DNA from: Petaurus breviceps papuanus
Taxonomy: Eukaryota; Chordata; Mammalia; Diprotodontia; Petauridae
Direction of reading: 5' to 3'
DNA length: 64,000 nucleotides
NCBI GenBank assembly: GCA_028583685.1
Contig: JAMXIF010000051.1
Coordinates: forward strand, 47,555,769 to 47,619,768
The translations under genes were made by a program, and so were the position numbers. Positions 37,101 to 49,100 of the stretch are shown in pieces (position 1 is the stretch's first letter; every line of letters starts with the position of its first letter). The notes beneath the pieces are model-generated. The model had not been told where the DNA came from. It was given only the letters and a program-made list of their open reading frames with translations, and did no database searches.

Positions 37101-40100
37101 CTGCCCTATTTAATCTGAAGTGTTGGGAACAAATAGTCCAGCAGAATTTGCAAGGAGTCCCTGTGCACCATCTTTTTGGCTCTCTTGTCATGTAGAAGTG
37201 AGTTTAAAAAAAAAATTTTTTTTTCCAGCTATCCTACAAATAACCCTGCTGTCTGGCCTCTCTCCTCTTCCTTTTGTCCAGAAAGTCAGCATTTGTGTAC
37301 AGATAGGGATAAAGAAAGCCATCAGGAGCAGTATCACTTCCTATAGTCCATAAGACCCCGTATCTGCTCCTCTGGCTTAAAAACAGTCTGTCGTCATGTA
37401 CTGGATAGCTATAGAAGTGATCCCAGTTCATGAAACTGGGGAAGGGAGGGTATTCACGCAATTTACACACTATGTGAATAGGACTTTCCTTGCTACTGCA
37501 AAGGGTTTTTTGTTTGTTTTTTACCTGACAGGAAGGTGCCCTTCAGAGACTTTCCTTTTAAAGAGCATATTTCCTCACTGCATTGGAAAATAGGATGCCG
37601 TTTCTAAAAATTCCATCCTCACACTGCTGCTAGAACTTGACTTACCTACCATGTAGGTTGTAAAATGAGATCTGTGCTTTCCTGGAGAAGGCTTTTTTCC
37701 CCTCCAGTTACTGGATTCCTGATGGAGCTCCCTGGTTCAGAATTCACTTCCTGTTCGGGGTTATCTGGAGAATGTGCCTTCTGTCAACCTCTTCCTGTCA
37801 GCCTTCCACCTTAGCCCTCCTTCCAATGGAGGAAATGGTGTCTCTTGAAAAACTTGAGTCAGTAGGTGTCTTTGGGGGCTCAGCCCGGTGTTAGGGAGAA
37901 TGTCAGTTTTGGCTTCTGCAGTTATTCTGACCATAATTTGTCTCACAAGTGGGATAAAAGCAAACCTTTACTCAAGGCACATCCTTTTCTGATTTCACCA
38001 TATCTTTTGGAAGGTTCTAATGCTAGAACGTCTAGGGCTCTCTCTGCAGGAGACAGAGAATAGTTGAAAAGCTGTGTAAACAAACATGAACCAGCTCAGA
38101 AAGAGCCCCATTCATGTCTGCAGATAACTAATCAAGTTCAGCTTAGGCCATTGATCCCTGGTGTGTGCCAAAGACTGTGAAAAGTGCTAGACAGGCCTTG
38201 TTATCAGAGAGCACATAGTCTAAGTGGAAACGTCTCTGTACAGGATAAATTGGAGATAATTAACAGAGGGAAGGTGCTAGAATTAATTAGGGGTTGGGAA
38301 AGACTAGGAGGTGATATTTTAGCTGGGATTTGAAGGAAGCCAGGAGATGGAGGTGAGGAGGGAAGCAGTCTGGGGATGGGGCACAGCCAGTGAAAATGCC
38401 TGGAGTTGGGAGATGGGAGTGTCACGGAGGCCGGTGCCACTGGAGAGAGTGAGGTGTAAAACAATGAGAAAGGTGGTGGGAGGACAGGTTATGAAGAGCC
38501 TTGGAAGCCAGAGGACCCCATTGATGCCTATTGCATTGTTTTTTGCCTTACTTTGGGAGCGTCTGCTGTGTCACACAATGAGGACCTGGTCCTGCCACTC
38601 AGTTTTCTGTTCTGAATTATTACAGCCACCTGGGTAGCAACCGAATCAGTACCCTGGAGCCGGGAGCGTTCGATAGCCTCTCACGGTCCCTGCTAACCCT
38701 GCGCCTGAGCAAAAACAGGATCACCCAGCTTCCTGCCAAAGCATTCAGGCTGCCCCGCCTAACGCAACTGTGAGTAGTAACTGGGCACTTTAATTAAGGT
38801 CAGCCAAACTCTGACTGAGACGAAATTTCCCCAAGGACCCTCACCTCCCGTGCAGCCCTTCCTCCCTCACTGGCCATCTCTCAGACTTCATGTAAACTCT
38901 TATTAACAGGCCTGCAGTGACACCCAATAAAAACCAAGTAGGAGTTTGGTCTAGGATGTGTTGGCGGCCTGAGATTGACGAGAGAAAGATCAATTGTATG
39001 TGCGATCGGTCATTCTTGTGGGCATTTTCTGTAATGAAACGTAGACCTACAAGTTTAAATACCCACTGGGCTCTGGCTGGGGCAGATTGGTTTCCATTGT
39101 GTTTTCTTTGCAAGGTTGGGGGGTGGGGCTGGTGGTGGGAACAGGTCTCTCCTTCTTTCATTTTAATATCTCCTGGGCCACACAGTTCCCTTTTAAAGGG
39201 CCATAAAATGTAACGAGGGTAGACAGCCGCAATGAGTGGCAATGTCTGGGGAAACGTTCCAGGCGTGAGACTGTTAGAATGGCTGGGTTTCGATCATCAT
39301 TTATACCCAGTTTGGCTAAAATAATTCTTAGGAAAAACATGACCCAGGTTGAAGTGGATGGAACCATGACAATTGCAGGAGGTTTATTTTATTTTGAAGT
39401 ATTTAATCTTGGATGTGGCTGTTGAAAGAAAATAACAAATTTTTTTTAAATAGGGTTTATTGACCACCAGCCTTGTGTGAGACAGTGTATATATATATAT
39501 ACTGGGTACAAGAAGCCTGTTTATATAGTAAACACTTTAAAGTTTTCAAAGGGCTTTTCATGCTTTATTTCATCCAGTTTTCAGGTCTTTGGTTAGAACC
39601 CAGGTCCTCTGTCTGTTATGCTCACCCCCCCCCACACCTCCCCTCATATTCAGCAGGTCATATTTGAGGCCAGCATATAGAAATCCTCATTTAAGGATGA
39701 TTTGGAGTTTGCGGAGGTTTGTTCATTAACCTTTCATATGAACTAAGACCAAAATTAATGGGAACGTTTAGTTTGGTTGAGGTTTTATTAGGCTGTATTA
39801 AAAAACCAGGCCAATGAGATCATGGATTGTAGGTTCTAAAAGCTGGAAGGAACCATAGATATCATCTATTCCCAACCTTTCCATTTAAAAATGAGGAAGT
39901 TGAAGTAGAAAAAACTTATTCTCCTAAGGCCACAGGCTAGGAAATTGCCCAGTCCAGGTCTGAAGCCTGGGTATGTGATTCCACATGCAAGGCTGTGTCC
40001 AGTCTGCCAAGAGTTTCTGTCTCTTAAGACCTTTCCTCAACATAATTTTTTCATTTAGAAGGGGAGCTGTGGGTGAGGCTTTGGTGTCCCTTCTCTTCCT

Positions 40101-43100
40101 ATGGGTGGGCGGCAAGGTCAGGATGCAAGGTGGATTATGGCTTGAGAACCCATCTGGCCACTTTTCTCCCTCCTCCTGCCTCAGGCTTCCAGTCTTGAAA
40201 AAAAAAAAAAAACACCAGGGTAGAGTCTATCCTCCTGAATCAGAGCAGCCTTAGAGGAAAGCCTTCTGACCACAGTCGGAACCCCCTCTTCATTCATTGT
40301 CATGAATGGCGCCTTGGAAATTTAGCAGCTGAAATGTGAGAGCTGAGCTCATTCAGGGGCCGAGGGGAAATGGTTGATCAGGCCTTATCAGAAGAGAGCA
40401 TCTCTGCATCTCTGCTTCCTTCATCACTAATGGTCCATTTTCATTGTCACTCCCTCCGATGCCAGGCTGAGGCCAGTTATGTCTCCCTGGCTGTGGCCAT
40501 GCATTGAGTCTCCATTCCTTGGGATCCAGGGGAGTTTCAGTTTCCCTAAGTTTTCACTGTCTCCTCGCGTGCCCTCCCTGATGACCCCCCTCCCACCCTG
40601 TCAGAGGGACAGTGAGGAAGCTCCTCATGTGTTTTCTTGGTTTTTCCCATCAGGGAGCTGAACCGGAATCGAATCCGCCTGATCGAGGGGCTGACATTTC
40701 AAGGGCTTGATAATTTGGATGTGTTGAAGTTGCAACGTAATAACATTAGCCAGCTGACGGATGGGGCTTTCTGGGGTCTGTTCAAGATGCAAGTGTTGTA
40801 AGTAGTAGAGGGGAGTTGTGCTCCCTGTCAGTAGGAGGGGACCCAAATGGGGAAGGGTCTTCACTGATCCTGCAGACCCTTTTCTGTTGGTTGATTTGGG
40901 TCTTCAATTTATGGGCTACCATTCTTGACTCATGGTATTTTTCTGTGACTTTGGGTAGAAAGAGTCTTGGTCAAAACCTGACATTTCTTTCAACAGGTTG
41001 TTTCTAACCTTGGGAGAAAAACTCAGTAGGTGGACCAATGTTGAGGATTTATATATTTGAGGAGCAAAGGTAGCCCTGCTCCTCTTCCCAGTTCTCCCAC
41101 CCCCTCTATCCTGGTCATGTTTCTGCCTCCTTTAAAGAGGAACCAAGGAATGGTCACCTCCCTCCTTCTTACATCCTCTCCCTGACCTTACTCACATCTT
41201 CCAGCCAGATGTGGTTTTAGGGTTTTAGAGTTCTCCTTGGTCTCCAGGTGAGTTTGGAATGTAGGGTTTATTTTGAGAGATTTATTTACATCATACATCT
41301 CCTGTGTTAATCATGACTTTCTCTAGTCATTGCAGATGTCTTACTTTCAACATAGGAGCTTTGTCCTTTACCAGATGTTTACAACTGGAAAGCTCATTTT
41401 TTTGTTTGTTTGTTTGTTTTTAAAGTAACTAGGGAAAGAAATACACTAAATGAAAAACAAATCTCACTTATTTTGTCTTATAAACATTTATCCAGTGCCT
41501 AGTATGTGCTAAGTGCTAGGGGCAAAAGACAGGCCCTGCCCTCAAGGAGCTTACAATCTAATACGGTCAGAAATACTAGTGGTGCTTTTACCCTGAGTAG
41601 GAGATAAAGGGAAAGTCAGATCCTCCCAAACCCTGGCCTGGGGTAAAGGGCATTCTTTAGCTCTTTCTTTAACAAGCAGGGTTGTGTATGCTGGTTGGTT
41701 CTCTGATCAGTTCTGCCCTTGGATGCCCCTGTAGGCACCTGGAGTACAACAGTCTAACAGAAGTGAACAGCGGCTCGCTCTATGGCCTCACGGCCCTGCA
41801 CCAGCTTCACCTGAGCAACAACTCCATCTCTCGGATTAACCGGGATGGCTGGCGCTTCTGCCAGAAGTTACACGAACTGTGAGTACCCACTGCCGGCCGC
41901 TGTTGGGATGGGGCCTCAGGCATTTAGATAATATAGGGTCTGGTGGCTGGGGCAGGGGGCGATCTCTTCCTGGGAAATGAAGAAAGAGACCTTCCTGAGG
42001 TCCTGGGTGTTTTTATGTGAGGACCGCAGGACTCTGGGAATCCCATTAGGAAACGTGTCCTTCCCTGTGCTAAGGAAGGCTCTTGTCACCCCTGGTCCTG
42101 GCCCTTGAAGCCAGAAAGGTCATTCCCTGCTGTGCAGTCTGTGCCCCAGAGGGTTTTGGGAGCTGCTTCTCTTCCTCGTCTTGGGGGAGAATGTGACCTC
42201 ATATAGGCCTTAGGGAACAGCTCTCTGGGCCTGCAGGCTCATTCCGCTTCTGTCTCCTGGGAAGGGAATTCTAGACTGTGTATTGGGGGTTTGATTTAGT
42301 TCCCAAATCCAGGGAGGATACAGCGAGGGGACCTGGTTCTTTGAGTGTAGACTTGGAATAGATGTAACCTGGAGTACTTGCTTTTCTTCCTCCACACCTG
42401 TTGCTTATTGGATGGGCTCCTCGGCTCCTAATAGCACGCTCCCATTTTGAAGTGGATAAGAGGGTCTCCCTTGAGTGGCGAATGAAAACCCTTCCTTAAA
42501 AGATGCATACTTCCCCCCCCAATTTCTGAGGCAGGCAAGCGTGTAAAATGGCAGTGACATTAATACATGTCAAGCATATCTTGTAGGACACCAGCCTGTC
42601 AAGTGAGACGGTTTCTGTAGAGCATTATCTCAGTGTGAGCCCTTCCCAAGGGGCCTCCTCCCTTGTAACACCGAAGGGGGAGCAGACAAGGACCAAACAA
42701 GTTCTGTTTGGGTGTCCAGGATGTATGTGGACATGAAGGCCCACTAGAAATCACTAGCAATCTTATAAAAGTGAACTTTAAAGCTAAAGTAAATAAAGCA
42801 ATAAATAGAAAGGGGGAAAACACATTATCTTTTAAAAAAAATCACTAACAACCATCCCATCTAATGCAAATACAGAATAAAGTACCACAAACAGTACCCT
42901 TCGTTGGTGGCTTCCAGTCTGTTCATTGGTTCCTGCATTTAAAGTACTTTTCTTCCCAGAAGAATGTCAGATAAGGAATTTTGCAGCTTTCCAGCTTTAG
43001 TTACCTAAGATAGAGAATCCTCTATTCCCTAAGAGTCTTGTAACATTTTCTGGGGCATAGCTCATGGAACCATAGAATATTAACACAGAAAGAGTCCTTA

Positions 43101-46100
43101 AAGATCATTTAGCCTAGCTGCTTCATTTTATAGATGAGGAAACTGAGGCTTAGAGGCTTGACCAAGGTGCCCCCCCCAAACGGTGCTGAGGTGCGATCTT
43201 GGCCATTCCAAAAGACACCTGCCATGTTCTAGACCTCACCGATGGGTGGGGCCCTCAGGATGTAAAGACCCAGATGAAACAGTCTTGCCCTCATTGCAAT
43301 GTTGGATCCAGAATTCTGGACCCCTTGGGATTGTTGCAATGGGGCTTCTTTGGATTAAATCAGTCATTCCACAAGCATTGCTTGGTCTGTACCAGGAACT
43401 GGGTACTCACAGGCAAACATGTTCCCTGTCCTCCTAGAATTTACATTCTGCTGGAGAAGATAACATGGAAAGAGTGGTAAGTGATAAGCATTTATTAAAT
43501 GCCTGCTGATGTCGGAGGCACAGTGCTTTAAGGGTGAGGAATACAAAGCAAGGCAGAAGCAGAATCCCTTCCCCCGAGGAGCTGAGCCTCCAACAGGGGT
43601 ACGGTGTGCAGGATACAGAGTGGATGGACAGTGACCTTAGAGGCAGGGGCCTTTCTGCTTGGGATTTCTGGACGGCTCTCTGCCCCCTTGTTCTCTTCTG
43701 GTAGCAGTGATAACCAGCATTCCCTGAGGACTTGGGCCTTGTCTGGGGTGAAAGAGGGAGGGGTGAGAGAGGTTCTTGGCCAGCCTTTCCTGCCCATTCT
43801 CTGGGTGCTGTATCCTTGTGATGACTATCTTTGCGCCTTCCCTTTTTGCTTCATTGCTGACAAGGTTGAATTTTCTGTTCTCACTGGGGACTGTATAGCA
43901 AAGGCTTTTTTTTCCGTACTCTAGCAATTCCCTTATGAGTAATACACACATACATACCCTCCAAGGAAGGAGGCCCACTTATTCAACTTGGTGATTGACT
44001 GAAAGGAGCCCAAGATCAGAGGTGTGATTCTAGGGGTGGGGGAGGCAGGATGGAGGGCGACATCTTCAGGCACCTATTTGTGATCAGGTCATTTGTACTT
44101 TACCATGTGCATCATTACCTAATGCAAAAATCATCAAACCTAATTTTTTCCTCCCGAGTGGTTATTCCACCTGGAAATACTTAGGTTAACTCTTTCTGTT
44201 TATTTTGTTTTTTCAGGAGTCCCAGATTGCTTTCTCTGTGTATACGTCTGTGTGTGTATATGTATGTATGTCTGTATATTGGTCAGTTGCTGCTTAGCTC
44301 CTGTAAGAGACTGTGAAAACGCCCCTAGGCTGCATGAGTTAAGATACTAGGAAGGGTGCTGCATGGTGCTTTTGAAAACTTAGAGCATTTAGAATCTTGG
44401 CTGTTACTTCTGTGGAACAGAACCCTAAGCAAGACTTCCCACCTCCTGGGGCCTCTGTTCTGTCATCTTTAGAACAAGGGGCTTGGCCTGGATGGCCTCA
44501 GAGGTGCCTCTGGGTCTAGGTCTCAAATCTTAGTGCTGGGAAGGAAGGAGAGGGTTGGGGAACCATAGATGTGTCTGCAGACCCACTTCTCCCTCCCCTG
44601 GAGAATGGTACAGTCCTAGAGCTTTCCAGTTTGTTCAGGGTCTGTTGGTTCTTCAGAGCAGCGAGGAGAGCTTAGGGCTCAGAGAGCTTCGTTTCATGAC
44701 ATTTTCCAGATGGTTGTGACAGAGGGGGCAGATAGCTCTCCTAAAGCTTGCCATTCTCCTCTTTTGGAAAGCATCAGGTGAGCGTGCCTTTGCCAGTGAT
44801 AGAATGGAGACCCCTTTGCACAGTGTCACAGTACACTTGCAGCCGGCCTTAACGTGACTTTCTTCAAGCCGGATTCTTTCATTGTAGGTGAGGACATGAT
44901 TTTGATCGTCTGCCAGGTCTGTACAACTTGATGCTACAACTTCTCTAGGAGTCAAAAGAATGTGGCTCCGGGACTCCTTCAAACACGTTAATCTTGCCTG
45001 AATCTCCCCTCCCCCAAGCAAAAACCTTCCCAGCAAAACATACACACACACTCACACACATATACTCACACATACACCCCCCCCACACACATACACTCAC
45101 GCATAGTCTCACATACACATATACATACATACACTCACAATCTCACATACACATGCACTCACACACATACATACGCTTACACATATACACTCACACACAT
45201 TCACACACATACATGCTCTCACACATACACACACGCACACACATACATTTACACATATTCTCACATACACAACACACATATACATACATACACTCACATA
45301 CACCCACACTCTCACACACATGCTTTCACACATACATACACTCACACATATACACACACATTCACACGCACTAACACACATGCTCTCACACATATATACA
45401 CTTACAATACACACATACATACACGTATACATAATCTCTCCTACAACACACACACATATACATACATACACTCACAGCCACACTCACACACACACATACA
45501 CAGCTTACAAACAAAATAAGTGATCAGTGTATCAAGTAAGCAACACTCGCTGTGTAGGAAGATTCTGTGTTGGTTCTTTTAGGATGGAGGTGGGGAGACT
45601 GTGTGTGTAGCCCTGGGACGGCTGGCTTTGGAGTCGGCTGACCTGGGGTCACTTCCCAGCTGTGCTCACACAGGTGTGGTACAACTTTGGGCAGATCGCT
45701 TTCCATCCCTGGCATCTGATTTGTTATATTTTTAGCTCTCTGTGCTCTCCAATCCTGATGTCAAGACTTGCCAGCCTGGGCCAGGGCGACCTAATCTAGC
45801 AATAGCAATAATCATTATTATTTATAGTCACTAATTGTGATAACAGTAGGAGTGACGGTGACTCTGACAGTAGCAGAGGAGGGCATGTCCTGAAGGTGCT
45901 TGCTGCACAGCCTCTGTCCTTCCTCCTGAGGGTGCCTGGCACACATGCCCTTGTTGGCTCTAGAAGGACCTTAGGAATGCCCTTGCCCAGATCCCTTCTT
46001 CTGCCAGACTCACGTTGATCAGCTGAGGCCGGCTCAGTGGGCAGGTCGGGGTGGGCTCACTAGGATGCCCTGGGTACAGGCACTGATCTCACAGCTCTTC

Positions 46101-49100
46101 CCTCCTCAGGTGGGAGGGGCGTGAGGAGGTGGGCTAGGTGTTTGCCCCAGGGGATGGCTGGTGGTGTGAGCACTGGCCCCCTCTGCTGGTTGCTTCAGGG
46201 AGTCTCGAGTCTGACCAGCTTCCAGCGTCCTGTAAGGCCAGTCATAGGAGCTGTGTCTGTGTCTTTGGTCTCCCTATTGGCCATCTACAGTCTATCCTGT
46301 CTAGAGCTTGTTTGTACAGAGCTGTGGACTCCCCGAGAGAAAGGTAGTCTCTCTTTGTGCCCCCAGGGCTCAGCACAGTGTGTGGCACATAGTAGGTCCT
46401 TCATGCTTTTGGACTTGACCCCACTGTGAAAAGCAGCTTGGGACCCGTGACTGATGACACCAGATGTGGTTTTTGCGTTCCTTTGTGCAGGCAGCCCTCC
46501 TGATCTTATTGGTCCGTCTCAAGGGAGACTTGTGAAGGAGGGTGCAGGCTGATGGGCAGGGATCCCCCACCCCACACATAGAGCAGGTTTGTCAGGAATG
46601 GATCGGTAAAGCTTCTACCTCGGATTTCACAGCTGGTTGGCCACCGCTGCTGAACAGAGCAAAAGTGGGCAGCTGTGCATGTGTTTTGGATACTTGGTGG
46701 ATGGTCCCTCTGGTCTCCTGAGTCTCTTGCATTTACTTGACTGAGCCCAAGAGGAGAATCCCACGTGGTCTGTGCTTTCCGTGAACACAGAGCTTTGGTG
46801 AAATGCCAGCTGAGTCTAGGAAGACATGCGTGGCCTTGTTGTGGGTGTGAAGGGAATATTGAAGGCCCCATTCCTTCTGAGGGCCTGTGTGGAGATCTGT
46901 GTGAGGGAGGGAGAAGAGGAGTGGACTGGTCTGATTGGCTTTTGTTATCTTTCCTCCCCATGCCCCCACACCCCTCCACCCTCCGCCATCTTGTTTTCTC
47001 AGGATTCTGTCCTTCAACAACCTCACCCGGCTTGATGAGGAGATCCTGGCTGATCTGAGCAGCTTACAGATCTTACGTCTTAACCACAATTCTATCAGCC
47101 ACATTGCAGAAGGCGCCTTCAAGGGACTCAAAAACCTGCGGGTCTTGTAAGTGTTGTGGTTTTTGGTTTTTTGCTTTTTGGAGGGCAGTTGAGGTTAAGT
47201 GACTTGCCCAAGGTCACACAGCTAGTAAGTGTTAAGTGTCTGAGACTGGATTTGAACTCAGGTCCTTCTGACTCCAGGGCTGGTGCTCTATTCACTGCAC
47301 CACCTAGCTGCCCCATAAGTGTTTTTTAATATCTGGGTTGTCTCTAAGTGTCAGTGGAGTGCTCTCGGCTCAAGAGGCTAGTGCCCTCTTGGATGCTGAA
47401 AGATAAGGGGGAACGAATGGAAGGAAACTCTTCGTTTTGTGCGGGCCCCCACTTCTCAGACTTCTCCCTAGCCTCCTTCAAAGCTTGCTCAAGGGTTCTC
47501 ATGTGAGGCCTTTCTTGATTTTCCCAGCTTTAGTGTGTCCTGTGCTACCCCCAGCCACAGGGATTTACTCTCCCTTTGTGCTATCCATTTATTTTCTTTC
47601 CTGATAGAATGGAAACTACTTGAGGGCAGAGACAAATTTCCTCTCTTCCTGCCCCACCCTTAAAAAAAACTCTCCTCAGTGTCTGGCCTGTAGTAGATTG
47701 GATCAAAACCCAGGTCAGGGATTGTTAACTTTTTTTCTTCACTCCCTAGTCCTAGCACAGTCTCTAAGACATGGTAGGCACTTCCTGAATGTGGCTTGAT
47801 TGATAGGCCAGGTGTGATCAAAACCCAGGCCTGGGGTGTACTTTGTCAAAGTCCTTTGCTCTATGGGCACCTTTGAAAAGTAACCTGTCGAGAGCCAGAA
47901 ATGTTTAGCATTTCCCAGGGGTTGTTGGCTGTGCTGATGACTCTTGAAAGCTGACTGTAATTCCCAGAGTCCCCTTGGCCTGGTAGAGTGGTTCTGTCTT
48001 CCAGATTCTGGTCAGGGGCCCCTTTCATCATGTGGCCCAGAGTGAAGGGGGGCTTAGGGCCTGGCTCTCACAGTCTTCTCGCTTCTGGGTCTCCCTGTTG
48101 TAATTTGGTTTCTAAGACCCAGAGAATTTCCATTCAGTCCAAAGTATACTGGGGCCATTTTGTGTGTTCTCCTCCTGACCTTTCCAGAGGACCACTGTGC
48201 TCTGAACTGGTGAGAAACCACCATTATCTAAAGTAGATGGCTGCTTGTGTGGGGAACTGACTTGGGGGGGGGGGCGGTGCTCTCCAGTTCGAGGGGCCTT
48301 CCTCATTAATAGCAGACAGACAAAAGGAGAGCGGGGTGGCGTCTCCTTCCTGGGTTCCCGGGCTTGGGGAGGCTGGTGTGCTCCTTCCCATTGTGTTTGG
48401 CTTGGAGGAAGTCACTGTAAGGCTTTTCTGGGGCCTTTCCCAAAGCTTTTCAATTGCTGGCATTCAGAGGGCTAGGTTCCTTCCAGGCAGCTGCCAGGGT
48501 GAGCATTTGGAGAGTTCCAAAGAAATTGGGCGGTGGAGTTCGCAGCCCCCTTGCGTGGGCCTTGGCGCCCCCAAAGAGTTCCAGTAAAGAGAGCAGAGGA
48601 AGCAAGGTGGGGGCGGGGGGGAGGGCGGCGAGCCCCTTCCAGTTCAGGCCTATTGGTCGGGCACCTAGTGAAGAAACGACTAGAGGCTGCTTTAATTACC
48701 GCCTATTGTAGGGGGAGCCTTTGGTGAGGGTGAAACTGCTGAAATGCTGAACCTTTACACAGAGGTCAGGCTGGGGACCCCCTGCAACACAGGGAGGTGA
48801 TTAGCAAGGCAGCTGCATTCAGGCTCAGCAGGCCAGAAAAAATAGGAAATTGGCAGCCAGGCTGGGGGTGCCGGAGGAGAGAGCACAAAGGCAGGGCTGC
48901 TCAGGAGAGCCAGCTTGTCAGGAGGAGAGAATAGGGTGCCATGGACTGAAAGGAGCTCTCCCTTCTCAGCAGCGAGATGTCTTGGCTCCTTTTAGCAGGA
49001 CAAAGATCACCCCAAAGCTTCCCTTCTTGGGGCTCCAGAGAGCCACAGTTGAGATGACTTGGCCCACGTGGAGGGACTTGGCTTCAGTCCCTTGTGCTCG

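Larger units (their letters stand above)
35543..38625 (+). other. LRIG1: LRIG1 intron 4
   Basis: The 3083-bp intron runs from gtaagt to attattacag. It holds the end of a hAT-like element near 35858, a GGT-rich microsatellite and an old purine-rich repeat near 38270-38520. The rest is unremarkable. Confidence 0.88.
41879..47002 (+). other. LRIG1: LRIG1 intron 7
   Basis: The 5124-bp intron runs from gtgagt to gttttctcag. It holds a MIR3-like fragment, two tandemly placed old repeats near 43360-43620, a THER1-like 3' end, a 470-bp CA-rich block and an L2 3' end. No gene is seen. Confidence 0.88.

Noticed and set aside
45109-45523. Open frames of up to 126 aa in the CA block, rich in Cys/Val or His/Thr
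   Set aside because: The frames are translations of (CA)n/(TG)n DNA; residue content follows the dinucleotide and no domain is present.
46506-46979. 157-aa minus-strand open frame before exon 8
   Set aside because: It has no motif; it is antisense to intron 7 just before exon 8.
47316-47323. Second copy of the exon 8 donor sequence
   Set aside because: It is preceded by a rather than g (cataagtgtt), so there is no GT donor. It is only the duplicated target site.
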